Shown here: positions 10,535 to 20,972 of the stretch, piece after piece
Numbering within the stretch: position 1 is the stretch's first letter
Layout of the letters: the number at the start of each line of letters is the position of its first letter
Assembly: GCA_032358165.1 (NCBI GenBank)
Contig: JAALGY010000028.1
Span: forward strand, 496,001 to 560,000
DNA: 64,000 nucleotides
DNA from: Diplosphaera chodatii
Lineage: Eukaryota; Chlorophyta; Trebouxiophyceae; Prasiolales; Stichococcaceae
Reading direction: 5' to 3'
Made by a program: the position numbers and the translations under genes
Notes under the pieces: generated by a model
Databases searched by the model: none
Told to the model about the DNA's origin: nothing
What the model saw: the letters and a program-made list of their open reading frames with translations, nothing else

Positions 10535-13500
10535 ATGCCTTACAACGAAGCTTTCTCTTCAGAGTCTGCGAGTGTGGATGCCGTATCACAGCATGCCAAT
10601 GGACATGCGCCGCACCCCGCAGCAAAACAGGCGCAGCACAGGTCTCACACAGCCGCACCTGCAAGCAGCGATCGCTGCAACGGTGTGAATGGAACATCAC
10701 ACGACAGCCAAGACTACAAGCATCCCATGGATGTTGAAGAGGCAAGCCGCTCATGGCATGCAAGGCATGGGTGTAACAGCAGACGCCTGTACTGGAAACA
10801 TCACCGGATCACTGTGAAGACCTTCTTCATTCACGAATGCAGTTCCGCCGGCGCGGCTACGAGATGATCGACTGGATCTGCGACTACCATGCCAGCGTTG
10901 AGCAGCTGCCCGTCCGGTCACAGGCAAACAGCCTTGCCCAAGTCGCCATCAACATCATATGCGGCAAAGCCGCTGCATGGAGCAGCATCTGGTCCACCGA
11001 TGCGTGCGTCTGAGAAGCTCTTTGTTGTGTAACATAGGTGGAGCCCGGCTACCTGGCGCCCCTGCTGCCGGACAGCGCGCCGGAGAAGCGCGACGACTGG
11101 GACGACATCATGGCTGATGTCAATGAGCACATCATGCCAGGTTGGTGTCTGCTGTATGGGTGCAACCATCTTGCAGATGTGCTGCCTGCGTACTTTCTGA
11201 TGAGCCATCAGCTGCACGTCCGCTACCTGTGATCTCGGAAACCCTGTTGCAAAGGTCGGAGGCATGCATGCAGGCGTGACGCACTGGCAGAGCCCGAACT
11301 TCTACGCATACTACCCCGCAAACTCCAGCTTTCCTGGTGCGCTGCTGAGCATCTGACGACCCATTGGCAGCTTTGTCGCTTGGAACACCCGAGCACATCA
11401 ATCACTGGATGCGTGTATCCTTATCAGGGTTGCTGGGCGAGATGCTCAGTGGCGCATTCAATGTGATTGGCTTCAGCTGGATCGGCTCGCCGGCAGCCAC
11501 TGAGCTCGAGACGGTGGGCGTGCGCACCCTTCTTGTCAGCACAGTATGTGTCAGGCAGCAGTGTAGCAGCCCTTCAGTCTGCCAGGTATCAGGGAATGAC
11601 TGGATCTCATGCTGTGCAGATCGTGATGGATTGGTTCGGCAAGCTTTTGGGCCTTCCAGCGCCGTTCTTGGCGTCCAGCGGCACAGGCGGCGGTGGCTGC
11701 ATCCAAGGTGCTCATGCTGCAGCCGCAGCTCACAATTCCTTTTGGCATGCTCGAGTGCTCCAATGTCATGCTGCTGGCACCACCAGTCATATGCTGCAGT
11801 GCATCCAGTGGCAGGGTCGACAACTGCAAGGCACAGAGACGCCAAATGTTTCCTGACATTGCAGGTACTGCCAGTGAAGCGGTGGTAGTGGCGCTGCTGG
11901 CAGCACGGTCCCGTTCGCTGCAGGGCCGCCCGGCGGAGGACATGGCCAAGCTGGTTGTCTACACCTCCGACCAGGTGTGTCTACACGGGCAGAGACCCTT
12001 GCCATCAGCAGCAACATCCAGGGTATTGCTCTGGTACGCTGATCTGTCTTGCAACATGTAATGAAGGACCGTACCACATTGGCACAGGCGCACTCCAGCC
12101 TGCGCAAGGCGTGCATGATCGCCGGCGTCACGCACTGCCGCGTGCTGCCGACGTCCGCGGAGGACGAGTGGGCGCTGGCGCCAGAGACCCTGGAGTCGGC
12201 AGTCCAAGAAGACCTGCAGGTGAGCAAAGATGTTCTCTGCCCGAAACTACAGCCTTGCAAACTGGGTCAGAGAGTGGGACTGCATGGTCAGGTTCCAACA
12301 AAGACGCACCGACACCGGGGTCCTGGACAACCTGCCTCACCGGTGTCGCGTGTGTTGCAGGCGGGCCTGATCCCCAGCTTCCTGATGGCGACGGTGGGCA
12401 CCACCAGCTCCTGCGCGGTCGACCCGCTGCAGCCGCTGAGCGGCGTGACCCAGCGCCACTCCATGTGGTGAGCCGGCAAGGCGTCGGGGCGAAGCTGTAC
12501 GCACTGCTCCACAGCACTGATCCTGGCTGCCATCCAGGCCTAGGCCTGAGGCACTTCCTGCTGTTGCTGCCGAACATCAAGCCCCTGGTGCACTGCGAGC
12601 AAGATTGCGGCTCATGTCGAGGGGGCGTCCTGACATGTGTGGCAAACTTCATGCCAGTGCACCAGGCAGCACTTGCACCATGCCTTGACCAAGAAGCACC
12701 TTGTGCAACCTACCGGCCTACCGATGCCAGGCAGTTGCGCTGTGCTGATGGAGGAGCGGCTCGAGTACTTCCCTGCTACTTATTTTGGCAAGGTGAAAAG
12801 GCACATGTTCATGTGGTCCAGGCTGCACGTGGACGCGGCCTTTGCGGGCGTGTATGCCGTGCTGCCGGAGCTGCGGCACCACTTTGACGGCGTGGGCAGC
12901 TGCGACAGCTTCAGCACCAATGCGCACAAGGTGTGGAGCCGGAAATGCCTGCGTGAAGTGTGTGCTGAGGTGCTGTCACCCACATGCGATTCTATGAATC
13001 ACGGCATTGTCATGCACTTCGAACTTGCCGTCCCATTGCCACATGCACTTCAGTGCCCCCTGGCAGGCAATCTTGACCCTGTGTGACGTCTTTTGTCACC
13101 CCCTGCTGTGTGCTGTACATTTGAACTGGCTCATTGCACTGGATTAAATGCACAGGCACTCCTGGTGAACTTCGACTGCTGCGGGCTGTGGGTGCGCGAC
13201 GCCGAGCCGCTGAAGGCCGCGCTGTCGCTGACGCCCGAGTTCCTGCGTGCCCGCGGCAACACGCTCGACTACAAGGTGCACGTCAGTCTGCTGGTGTGAA
13301 GAGTTAGGACACCTGTGTTGTGTTTCCAACCTGAATATGTTCAGCACTTTGCTTTGACTTGCATCTGGTTGTCATGGCGCAGCCAGGCTGCAGCTTGCGG
13401 TGGCTCATGGCAAGGCACTGCGCACATTGGCAGCTGCCATCGGTCACCTGTCACCTTGTCCAACCTGCACAGGACTGGCAGCTGCCGCTGGGCCGCCGCT

Positions 13501-14282
13501 TCCGCGCGCTCAAGCTGTGGTTCGTGCTGCGCACCTACGGTGCGGCCGGGCTGCGGGACTACATAGGCCACAAGGCGGGGCTCGCATCCCACTTTGCAGA
13601 CCTGGTGCACGGCGACGAGCGCTTTGAGCTGATGGCGCCGCCACGCTTCGGGCTTGTGTGCTTCCGCGTGAAGGTGTGGAGCATGCCATGTGGTTGTCAC
13701 TGCTGGTATGACGCGCTGTCGAGTCGCACTTCGCCTCATCTGTTTTGCGAGGTGGTCAGGCGACCTGTACCCACTGCTGTTGCTGCTGTCCGTCTGAAAG
13801 ACTGCAGTTGGCAGTATTGCTCAGCTCACATTCCAAGCAGATTTCAGCCGCCAGGTGGGTCGTACGCCTGACGCTGTGTGGCACTGCAGGGCGTGGCGCG
13901 GGAGGTGAATGCCGCCGTGCTGGAGGCCATCAACGCCAGCGGCGAGGCGTTCCTGATCCACACGGAGCTGGGCGGCGAGTTCACGATGCGGCTGGCGGTG
14001 GGCGCCACCCACCAGCAGGTCGGTTGCTGCCAGCACCCCCGGCGGCCAAGTCAACATCTCAGCTATAGATTATGCAACCACCAGGCCCGTGACCGCACAC
14101 GACTGCAGGTTGCGGTGTCGTGATGTGCGGCGGGGATGCAAAGGGGTCACTGAGTTGCTGAGGTGTTGCCCCTGCAGCGGCGCCATCTTGATGCGGCCTG
14201 GGCGCTGGTCTGTAGAGAGACGGAGCGGCAGCTCGCGCGGATGGACGCGCGGGTGGTGGACCAGTCGGCTGTGGCGACATGA
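10535..14282 (+). CDS. Aromatic L-amino acid decarboxylase (PLP-dependent, group II)
   Basis: It probably decarboxylates tyrosine, tryptophan or DOPA to the amine. The spliced protein has [16 protein letters not shown] (10843), [20 protein letters not shown] (11038), [30 protein letters not shown] spliced to [17 protein letters not shown], the PLP-stacking His in [18 protein letters not shown] (about 12827) and the Schiff-base Lys in STNAHK (codon 12928-12930). After the next intron [15 protein letters not shown] and [20 protein letters not shown] are typical. The catalytic-loop residue is Tyr (NTLDY-K-DWQ), as in decarboxylases; aldehyde synthases of this family carry Phe there. Introns 1 (10742-10842) and 2 (10924-11037) have GC donors; phase and family sequence require them. 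The first 60-odd residues are low-complexity and the start is uncertain (ATG 10535 chosen; ATG 10727 gives MDVEEFRRRG). Stop TGA at 14280-14282. Substrate cannot be read from sequence. Confidence 0.9.
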
Positions 14283-14817
14283 ATTGCGCTGGGCAGGCGG
14301 CAGCGTACATGTACAACGCAATGAGCTTGTCATCACATGCACCTTGCATTCTTTCCTGTTGCGGGCGGCGCATTGCTGCCCGAGCGTTGCTGTGCGGATA
14401 CCGTCAGATGTAAAGTGTATTCAATCCCATGTACAAAGTGTATTGATGACCGTTAGGGTCGCGGCACTGTCCCCGCAGCGTTTGCCTGTGCAGATCAACA
14501 TCTTGCTATGCCTGTTGCTGCAGCACGCTGCACGCTGTACGACATACAACATTGCACACCTACACTGGACAGTGGAAGCCCATTCCCCATTGCAGTCAGA
14601 GGTTCTGTGCATCGCCGCCGACTTGTAACCGTTCTCCGCTCACAACCAACTTATCCACTCTGGGTCACTGCTCGCCCTGCTACGTGCTGGGCTGGGACAC
14701 CAGGGGCAAAGGATTGGTGTAATCGTAGCATGACCAGCTGCAGGCTGGCAGTGCCGATGAGATCACAGTCGCTGCAGAGCCTGTGATAGCGCATGCCTGT
14801 CTCGATAGACACGCAGC
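14283..14817 (+). other. Intergenic space between decarboxylase and FEX genes
   Basis: About 530 nt between two genes in the same direction. It contains the TGTAA at 14624 and, beyond it, the presumed FEX promoter. No coding exon is recognised. Confidence 0.4.
14624..14628 (+). terminator. Possible polyadenylation signal TGTAA (decarboxylase gene)
   Basis: TGTAA on the sense strand 342 nt after the stop of the decarboxylase gene and about 190 nt before the FEX start. The motif is the known green-algal poly(A) signal; the five-base match alone is weak. Confidence 0.35.
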
Positions 14818-17733
14818 ATGCCGGGTGGCGGCGCAGCGACCCTGGCGTTGACAGCGATGCATGTGACGGCATTTGCAGAACTGGGCGTCCTTACGCGCGT
14901 GTACCTCGACAAGCTATTTCAGGCATGTTTGCACCTGTCTGTACCTGTTCAACGGCTGCTGTTCGTTGCGGTGCCAGTTGCCAGGTAGTCAACACGCCGC
15001 TGCGGCATGTGCGCTGATGTGGCGGATGCCGCGTCTGCAACAGGACGGCTGCAGCCGTGGCTGGGGGCTGTGCCTGACGTCTGCGGGCAGCCTGGTGCGC
15101 ACGTACGGCGCCTACTACACGGATCTGCCCAGCAACATGCTGGGCTCCTTTGTCATGGGCTGCCTCGCCACCTCTAGCGCCCTGGGTCTGGCGGTTGACA
15201 AGGTGGGTGACGCCAGGCCTATGACACATCGTCGCGCATCTGCGAGTCCCTTTAACGAACGTCCGCTGCACGTGCATGAAGTTGACAGCAGAGCAGCTGT
15301 GTTTGGCATGCGGACCAGAGCGCATGCGTTCACGTGCTTCATATCCCCGCACACACATTGGGACCCCACACTGCGTCTGTTGAGCTTGAAGCGAAACGCA
15401 GCCTTGACATCAAACTCCCGCTGCAGGCCGCTGGCATCCTGCCGGCGCGGCACCCGTGGCAGCAGAATGCGCCGCTGCTGGCGGGCCTGCGCACGGGGTA
15501 CTGCGGCTCGCTGACCACCTTCTCGGCGTGGCAGCTGCAGTGCGTGCTGCTGCTGGTGGGCGGCACCGGCCGGCAGGGCGGCCAGTGGGACCAGGTGCGG
15601 CCGCACGTGTTGCAGTCAACTTGGCAGCACCAGCGGCTCATGGTCTCACATCGAACTGGTGCATGCGACTGCAAGGTTTTGTTGCCGGCCAGGCCTGTTC
15701 TGACTCGCGAGGCGCGTGCAGTTGGCACATGCTGTGATCCATAAGTTTGCGTCAGTCGCCACGTTACCACGGGCGCTCATTTCTGGCGCAGGCGCTGTGG
15801 TCGCTCGTCATCGGGCTGCAGACGTCGCTGGCATCCCTGGTGGTGGGGCAGCACACCGCGCTCGCCGTGCACAGGTCAGCTGCTGTGATATATTTGCGGC
15901 GCCCTGATGCTGACTCATGCACAGGCTCCTATCTTGTCACCGTCAGAAATCAGGGGCAAGCCAGCGTGAAGCAGGCTTGCAGAGGTTCAGCATGCCCTGT
16001 CCGTCGGCATGCTGTGCACAAACGGCCACGACCACGGTGCCCAGCCCCCACAAGTGCTACTTTAAGCTCGCCTGTGTGCCTCAGTGCTGTACTTGGGTGC
16101 GCATTCAGGTGGCTGCTGCCAGAGGGCCGCAAGATAAGTCAGCCGGATGGCGCGCACCCCGCAGCCCTGCCGGCAGCCAGGCGCGGCCGACGCGCGCTGC
16201 GCTTTGCAGCTCCAGGGCAGCAGGAAGCAGACGCAGCGCGTCCTGCCAAGGCAGCAGGCGAGACAGCGCATCAGAATGGCGCCGGCGGCAATGGCAGCAA
16301 CGAGAAGGCTCAACGGCAGCAACCCCCGGTGCATGCGGGGACTGTAGAGGGTCGTCAGCAGCCAGCAGCAGCGGCGGCAGCAGCAGCGGCACAGGCACCA
16401 GCAGCAGACCTGCAAAGCAGCAGTCGCGTCAGGAGTGCCAGCGACAGCAGGCAGCCAGCCACTGCAAATGCACAGCGGACCTCCTGGCAGGAGGAGGAGG
16501 AGGAGTTGGGCCCAGACGAGGAGGGGCCGGCGGGCGCCTCAGATGAGGAGGCGGCCCTGGAGCGAAAGTCGCCAGCCGACAGGGCCATCTCACCGTGCGC
16601 ATTACTCCTTTTCGACGGTTCTAGTAACGGTGCTTACTGGCCTTCCATTTTGACTCATGCCGGCGAGCCGGCCGTCGAAAACCACCAGGCAGCCGGGCGG
16701 CTGAACATCCGCCTGGCTGCAATGGCTCAGGTGGCACCGGGGCCTGAAGACGCACCTAGCGGTGGCGGCGCTCCTGCTGCTGCTCACAGCCCTCTTTGCA
16801 GCGCTGCTTGGGGCAGACAGCCGTCGGTCGCACGCTGCGCGGCGAGCCCTCTGGCTGTCCATCCTCATGGGTGCGCTTAGGGCCTCAACATCAAGTTTTC
16901 ACTGATGAGGCAGGGCAGTATGATTGTGTCTCGTCACCACGCAGACACGAAGTGCAAAGGTCATATGCTTTACGAGCGTCCGCAGACATATTAAACATCT
17001 CGCTATGGCCAGGTCCGCCCGGGGCATTGCTGCGGTGGCTGCTTGCGGATCTCAATTTCAAGGCGCCCGGGCGTGCGGCCTGGTTCCCCTTCGGGACCTT
17101 TGCTGCAAACCTGCTGGCCTGCATCGTCATCTTCTCCATGGAGGTGAGGAATGCATCATGCATATGCATGGCCCTGGAGTGTGTTTCCACAGCACCTAGG
17201 ATGTAATCAATCCCTGAGTTACCAGTGCACCGTGCAGCGCTATATGCGCATGTCTGTGCAGAGATGTCACTCACATCATTTACTGTGCTTACCGTCTCCA
17301 ACTGCTCACAGCACCTTTGTTCGTTGTTGCAGGTGCCTGTGGACGTGACTACCCTGGGGTACTGGCCGCAGATCGTCATCACCGGGGTACAGAAAGGCTT
17401 CTGTGGAGCGCTCAGCACTGTGTCGACCCTTGTCAATGAGGTAGTACTCCATCACGGCATGTCATGCGGCCTGCTGCACCTGGTAGAAGGCGACAAGCTG
17501 GGTTGTTGGACAGTTTGGCAGATGGACTCGGGCTCAATGCCGGCTGCAGCCAGCACCGATGCATGCTGGCCGTCGATGCTGAGATGTCATTGTCGGCACG
17601 CCTGCAGATACATGCGATGCTCGAGGTGTACCCCGACCACTTCCACGGGTACACGTACCCTCTGGGCAGCGTTGCCGCGGCGTGGCTGAGCGGGCTTGCG
17701 ATCTACGGCGCGGCAGCGTGGGCGCACATGTAA
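14818..17733 (+). CDS. FEX: Two-domain fluoride exporter (FEX; fused CrcB/Fluc repeats)
   Basis: Plasma-membrane fluoride channel/exporter that keeps cytosolic fluoride low. Eukaryotic FEX is a fusion of two CrcB repeats, and both are visible. Repeat 1: FAELGVLTRVYLDKLF (exon 14818-14984), then SLVRTYGAYYTDLPSNMLGS (exon 15055-15202) and GLRTGYCGSLTTFSAW (about 15480). Repeat 2: GPPGALLRWLLADLNF and FPFGTFAANLLACIVI (about 17010-17140), then GVQKGFCGALSTVSTLVNE (about 17385) and a last membrane segment ending WAHM, stop TAA 17731-17733. The family's Asn-containing segment and the (S/T)T segment occur once in each repeat. Between the repeats lies a long hydrophilic linker (about 16110-16600), rich in Ala and Gln and ending in a Glu/Asp cluster (WQEEEEELGPDEEG). 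All splice junctions checked keep phase. No riboswitch-like element was sought or seen. Confidence 0.9.
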
Positions 17734-17997
17734 CAGTGATGCGACAGAGAGCTTGTATGTTAGGACTTGCAGAGCCAGGTATTGTGTCCTCAGTCGATGT
17801 TAGTGATCTGCAGTGATGTCGGTCGACTGCTCAGAGCACTGCTGATGCCCCTTCAAAGGATGCTGTAGTTTCTTGCCATCGTTCCTCAATGCAAAACCAC
17901 TCGTCCTACAACACCTTCAGCGCCTACTGCTGCGACAAATCAGCACGTTGAAACACGCAGAGTGGTCCAAAGACCCGCAGCAGCATCCTACCCCGTC

Positions 17998-20560
17998 TCA
18001 GTCCTCAGTCCGGTAGTCCTTTGCTGAGGTGGACTGCGCATTGCCGGCAGCATAGCGCTCGTACACCCACTGCAAGTACTGCCCATAGTCCATGTCCTGC
18101 AATTCGGCCACAATGCGACGATCTGCTACACTTGAAACAGGTTGGATCACATTCAATGGGGGGCAGCCTCGCCGGAAAAAAAAACCCCCCAAATGACCAC
18201 AGCTTACGCCACTTCAGGTTTCAGGTCCACCTGCTTGGGGCTGACGCAGGTCGCAGCCACATGCTGGTGCTGCCGCATGGCGTCGGCCCAGTCACGCAGC
18301 TTCACGCAGTCCTGCAGGCAGACAAACCCACAATTATGCACTGAAGAGCCATGCGTGAGCGCATCCCAAGCAGCTTGCAGCACTATGCAGCCGCCTGCAG
18401 GCCCCACAGTCAGCAGTCCAAATGTGGCCAGGGTGGGAGCTGCAGTGACATACACGGTGAAGTGTTACGACCATGATGCCGTGGTGTTCACATATGCAGC
18501 GCACCGGCGGCAGGTCGAAGCCGCGGTAATGCTTCAGCACCGGCAGCCGCAGGAAGAAGGGCGCCAAAGCGGCATCCACGAGGGTGAACTGCGGCGAGCA
18601 CAGCAGCAGGCGTTGGATTGAGGTCTACTGATCAGCCCTGCGTTGAGTGCAGCTCCACATGACGGGGTGTCGCCTGTACAGAGGAGCGAGGGCCAGCAGT
18701 GGTAGCAAGGGTGGAGAGCGATGCCGATCACGGACTCCACTTGCAGACTGCCTCCATTGGCTGTATCAGGTCGCGGAGCTGGAGCAAGCCGTGAATGGCA
18801 CGAGCACATCCCTGTGCCGGCCATATGTGTCACAGCTTGCTGCACATGACGTGCCTGATAACAGCCGGGAGGCCGGCCCGCAGAGTCCTATACCCTGAGA
18901 CTTGCCCCTTCAGAAGGGTGCGGTCTGAGGCAGGCAGGCGCCCGCACCTGCTTGCCCAGGAAGTAGGGCCCCTCCGCGTCGGCCTGCGCGTCCAGCCACT
19001 CGATCACCTCCGCCAGCCGCTGCGCGCACTGGCGCTGCGCCTCGGGCTCCTGCCTGCAAACCAACGGACCTTAATGTCAGGCTGTGTATTGCAACGTCGT
19101 GTAGGAGTAAGGCGTGATTGCCGCTGCATCTCTGGATCCTGTCTGCGGTCCAGTACATCATGGTCAGGCTGGATCTGCAGTGTCGTTGGGGCAGCTTGCA
19201 GCTTCTCAGGCTGGCTGCATGCGAGGAAAAAGGCTCACCGCCTTGTACACACTGCTGCTGCACCTGTGCCTCGTGACTCCACACTCGTGCATCCCACCGA
19301 AGTGTGAGGGTCACACACAACAGCATATAGGGCAGAGCATTGGAAGGCACACTCTGCGCATCATGCAGCTACTGCTTCGCAGCAGCAGCAGCCGCCAGGG
19401 GGCGCAGCCGAGCAGCCGCCGGCAGCACCTGAGCAGCAGGGCGTAGAAGGGGCGCAGGAAGCCGGACTCGAAGCCGCTGATGATCATGCGGCCGCGCGCC
19501 TTGAGCCACTTGGCATCCGCCGGCCACAGCGCCGGCTCCGGGGCCAGGTCCTATGGTGTTGGACAACACATTATCAAAAGACGGAGAGGGAGGCAGGGAA
19601 ACATGCGCACATGCTGCGCATGATCACCGTGTGACTGCATTGTCCTACACGCGGCAGGGGACAGTAGCCGAGGTGCCTTGCTGCACAGATGTAGCGACAA
19701 GACACAGGTGTTGACCAGGGCCACATGGGGCTCAGGGGCGGGACGGACCTCCAGCAGCTCGTTGACGACCGTTGACTCGTAGGCGGAGTGGATGCTGTCG
19801 CCGTGGCGCAAGCAGAGGATGGGCACCTGCAGTCCCGAGGGGAAGCCTCAGCGTCATTTGAGGGTTGAGCTCCCTGAGGTGATCCCCGCCTGTGCAGCTG
19901 GAGCCGCTCGAGGAGCGCCTCACGAATGATGCGCAGCAACGTGTGCCATGTGTCAGGCTGAGGCGGCCAAGGCGCTGGCCATGTCCGCGCCAAGTAGCTT
20001 GGGCGTCACCTTGCCGTTGGGGTTTAGGCGCCGCACCCACTGCGGCCGCTCATGCGGCGCATACTGCCCTGCAAAACAAGGCGCAAAAAGTTGGCATGAA
20101 GCCTGTTATCTGTACATGCAACGGCGCCTGACCGAAAAGGCACAGCCTGCTGCGCTGATGATGCCGCGGCCGCGCCTGAGGAGTCGCGCAGGTCGATCTC
20201 GTGTTTGTCGAACGGGACGCCCTTCGCCAGCAAAGCAATCCAGACGCGCTACATTGCATATACAGGTCGGTGTTCCCATGCGTGTTGCGACATTTTGATG
20301 GGCAGGTGGCACAGTTGCAGCACATGCGAAGGAAGCGTACCTGTGCAAACGGACATTCCCTGCATCACAGGCATTATGCCAGTCAGCCATCCGATCATAG
20401 CTTATCGCAATTCGTCAACTAATCGCGTAGTGCGTAGCTGTCAGCAGCAACAACTGCGTGCATCACGCATGCATCAAAATGCGCACCAGCTGCTCACGAA
20501 TGACAGCTTTTGGTCAGAAACCGGCGGACCCTGCCACGATGCGTCCTGAACGACCTCCAT
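17998..20560 (-). CDS. Cys-type glutathione S-transferase (omega/lambda-like)
   Basis: Cytosolic GST fold. Exon 1 (20560-20487) encodes MEVVQDASWQGPPVSDQKLS; exon 2 is a 19-nt microexon (20359-20341); exon 3 starts at 20248. Joined they give WECPFAQRVWIALLAKGVPF, the thioredoxin-fold start with catalytic Cys (codon 20355-20353). Next come RPQWVRRLNPNGK spliced to VPILCLRHGDSIHSAYESTV (the glutathione-binding ES pair), then helical C-terminal exons EVIEWLDAQADAEGPYFLGK, FTLVDAALAPFFLRLPVLKH and YGQYLQWVYERYAAG. Stop TGA at 17998-18000. The CPFAQR motif marks a Cys class (thiol transfer or reduction, dehydroascorbate- or lambda-like) rather than Ser/Tyr GSTs; the substrate is unknown. It is convergent with FEX (264 bp) and divergent from the RluA gene. 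Confidence 0.85.
20341..20359 (-). other. 19-nt microexon encoding the GST active-site motif
   Basis: On the minus strand the 19 nt are preceded by ...GATGCAG and followed by GTACGC. Exon 1 ends in phase 2 (TG) and exon 3 starts in phase 0, so exactly 19 nt restore the frame and yield W-ECPFAQ-RVW. Flanking introns are 20360-20486 (127 nt) and 20249-20340 (92 nt). Confidence 0.75.
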
Positions 20561-20972
20561 GCCGGCTAGGTTGATGTCCTACGCGTGACGCGAGATGCCA
20601 ATGCAACAGGAAGCGTTTCGGGAATGCTGAGAAGGCAGTCACAAGATGCCACACCAGATATATGATACAGGACAAGCAGCCGCTTGTGTGGTAACAAACA
20701 GGAGCTGGTACAAGGCCCAAGCAGCGAGCGCCGTGCGCAAATGCGTGTGTAGGCCCAATTGAAATTTCCAGAGGCCTCATCGAGCACGTGCCAGCACGCT
20801 GATGCTGATGATCGTGTGCAGCAGCGCCAAGTTGCGTTTCTGGTGCTTTGCAACCTTGTACCGCTGATGAAGGTCATCGTGGGTCGCTACGCTGCAGTCC
20901 CGGCCAGAAATTGCAGGGAACAATCAATGAGTGGTCTGCGCTGCAGAATGCCATGACCAATCAGCAGCGCTG
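20561..20972. other. Shared intergenic space of divergent GST and RluA genes
   Basis: A gap of 412 bp between two start codons pointing away from each other, so it must contain both promoters. No coding exon is supported. The RluA start codon is itself uncertain, so part of this stretch could be 5' coding sequence. Confidence 0.4.

Noticed and set aside
11955..12887. A plus-strand frame of 310 codons overlapping the decarboxylase gene
   Set aside because: It is a shadow. The conserved decarboxylase segments ([34 protein letters not shown]) are in other frames with correct splice sites.
15747..16880. A plus-strand frame of 377 codons read as one protein
   Set aside because: Part of it is the true FEX linker exon, but both ends read into introns; the flanking FEX repeats need splicing at about 15870, 16110 and 16730.
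5251..17733. Bacterial origin or contamination, because HSP60 and CrcB are bacterial families
   Set aside because: Both genes contain many phase-consistent introns, HSP60 has a mitochondrial presequence, and the CrcB repeats are fused as in eukaryotic FEX.
18172..18190. Homopolymer run (A9 then C6) as a possible slippery frameshift site
   Set aside because: It lies in an intron of the GST gene on the opposite strand, not inside coding sequence.
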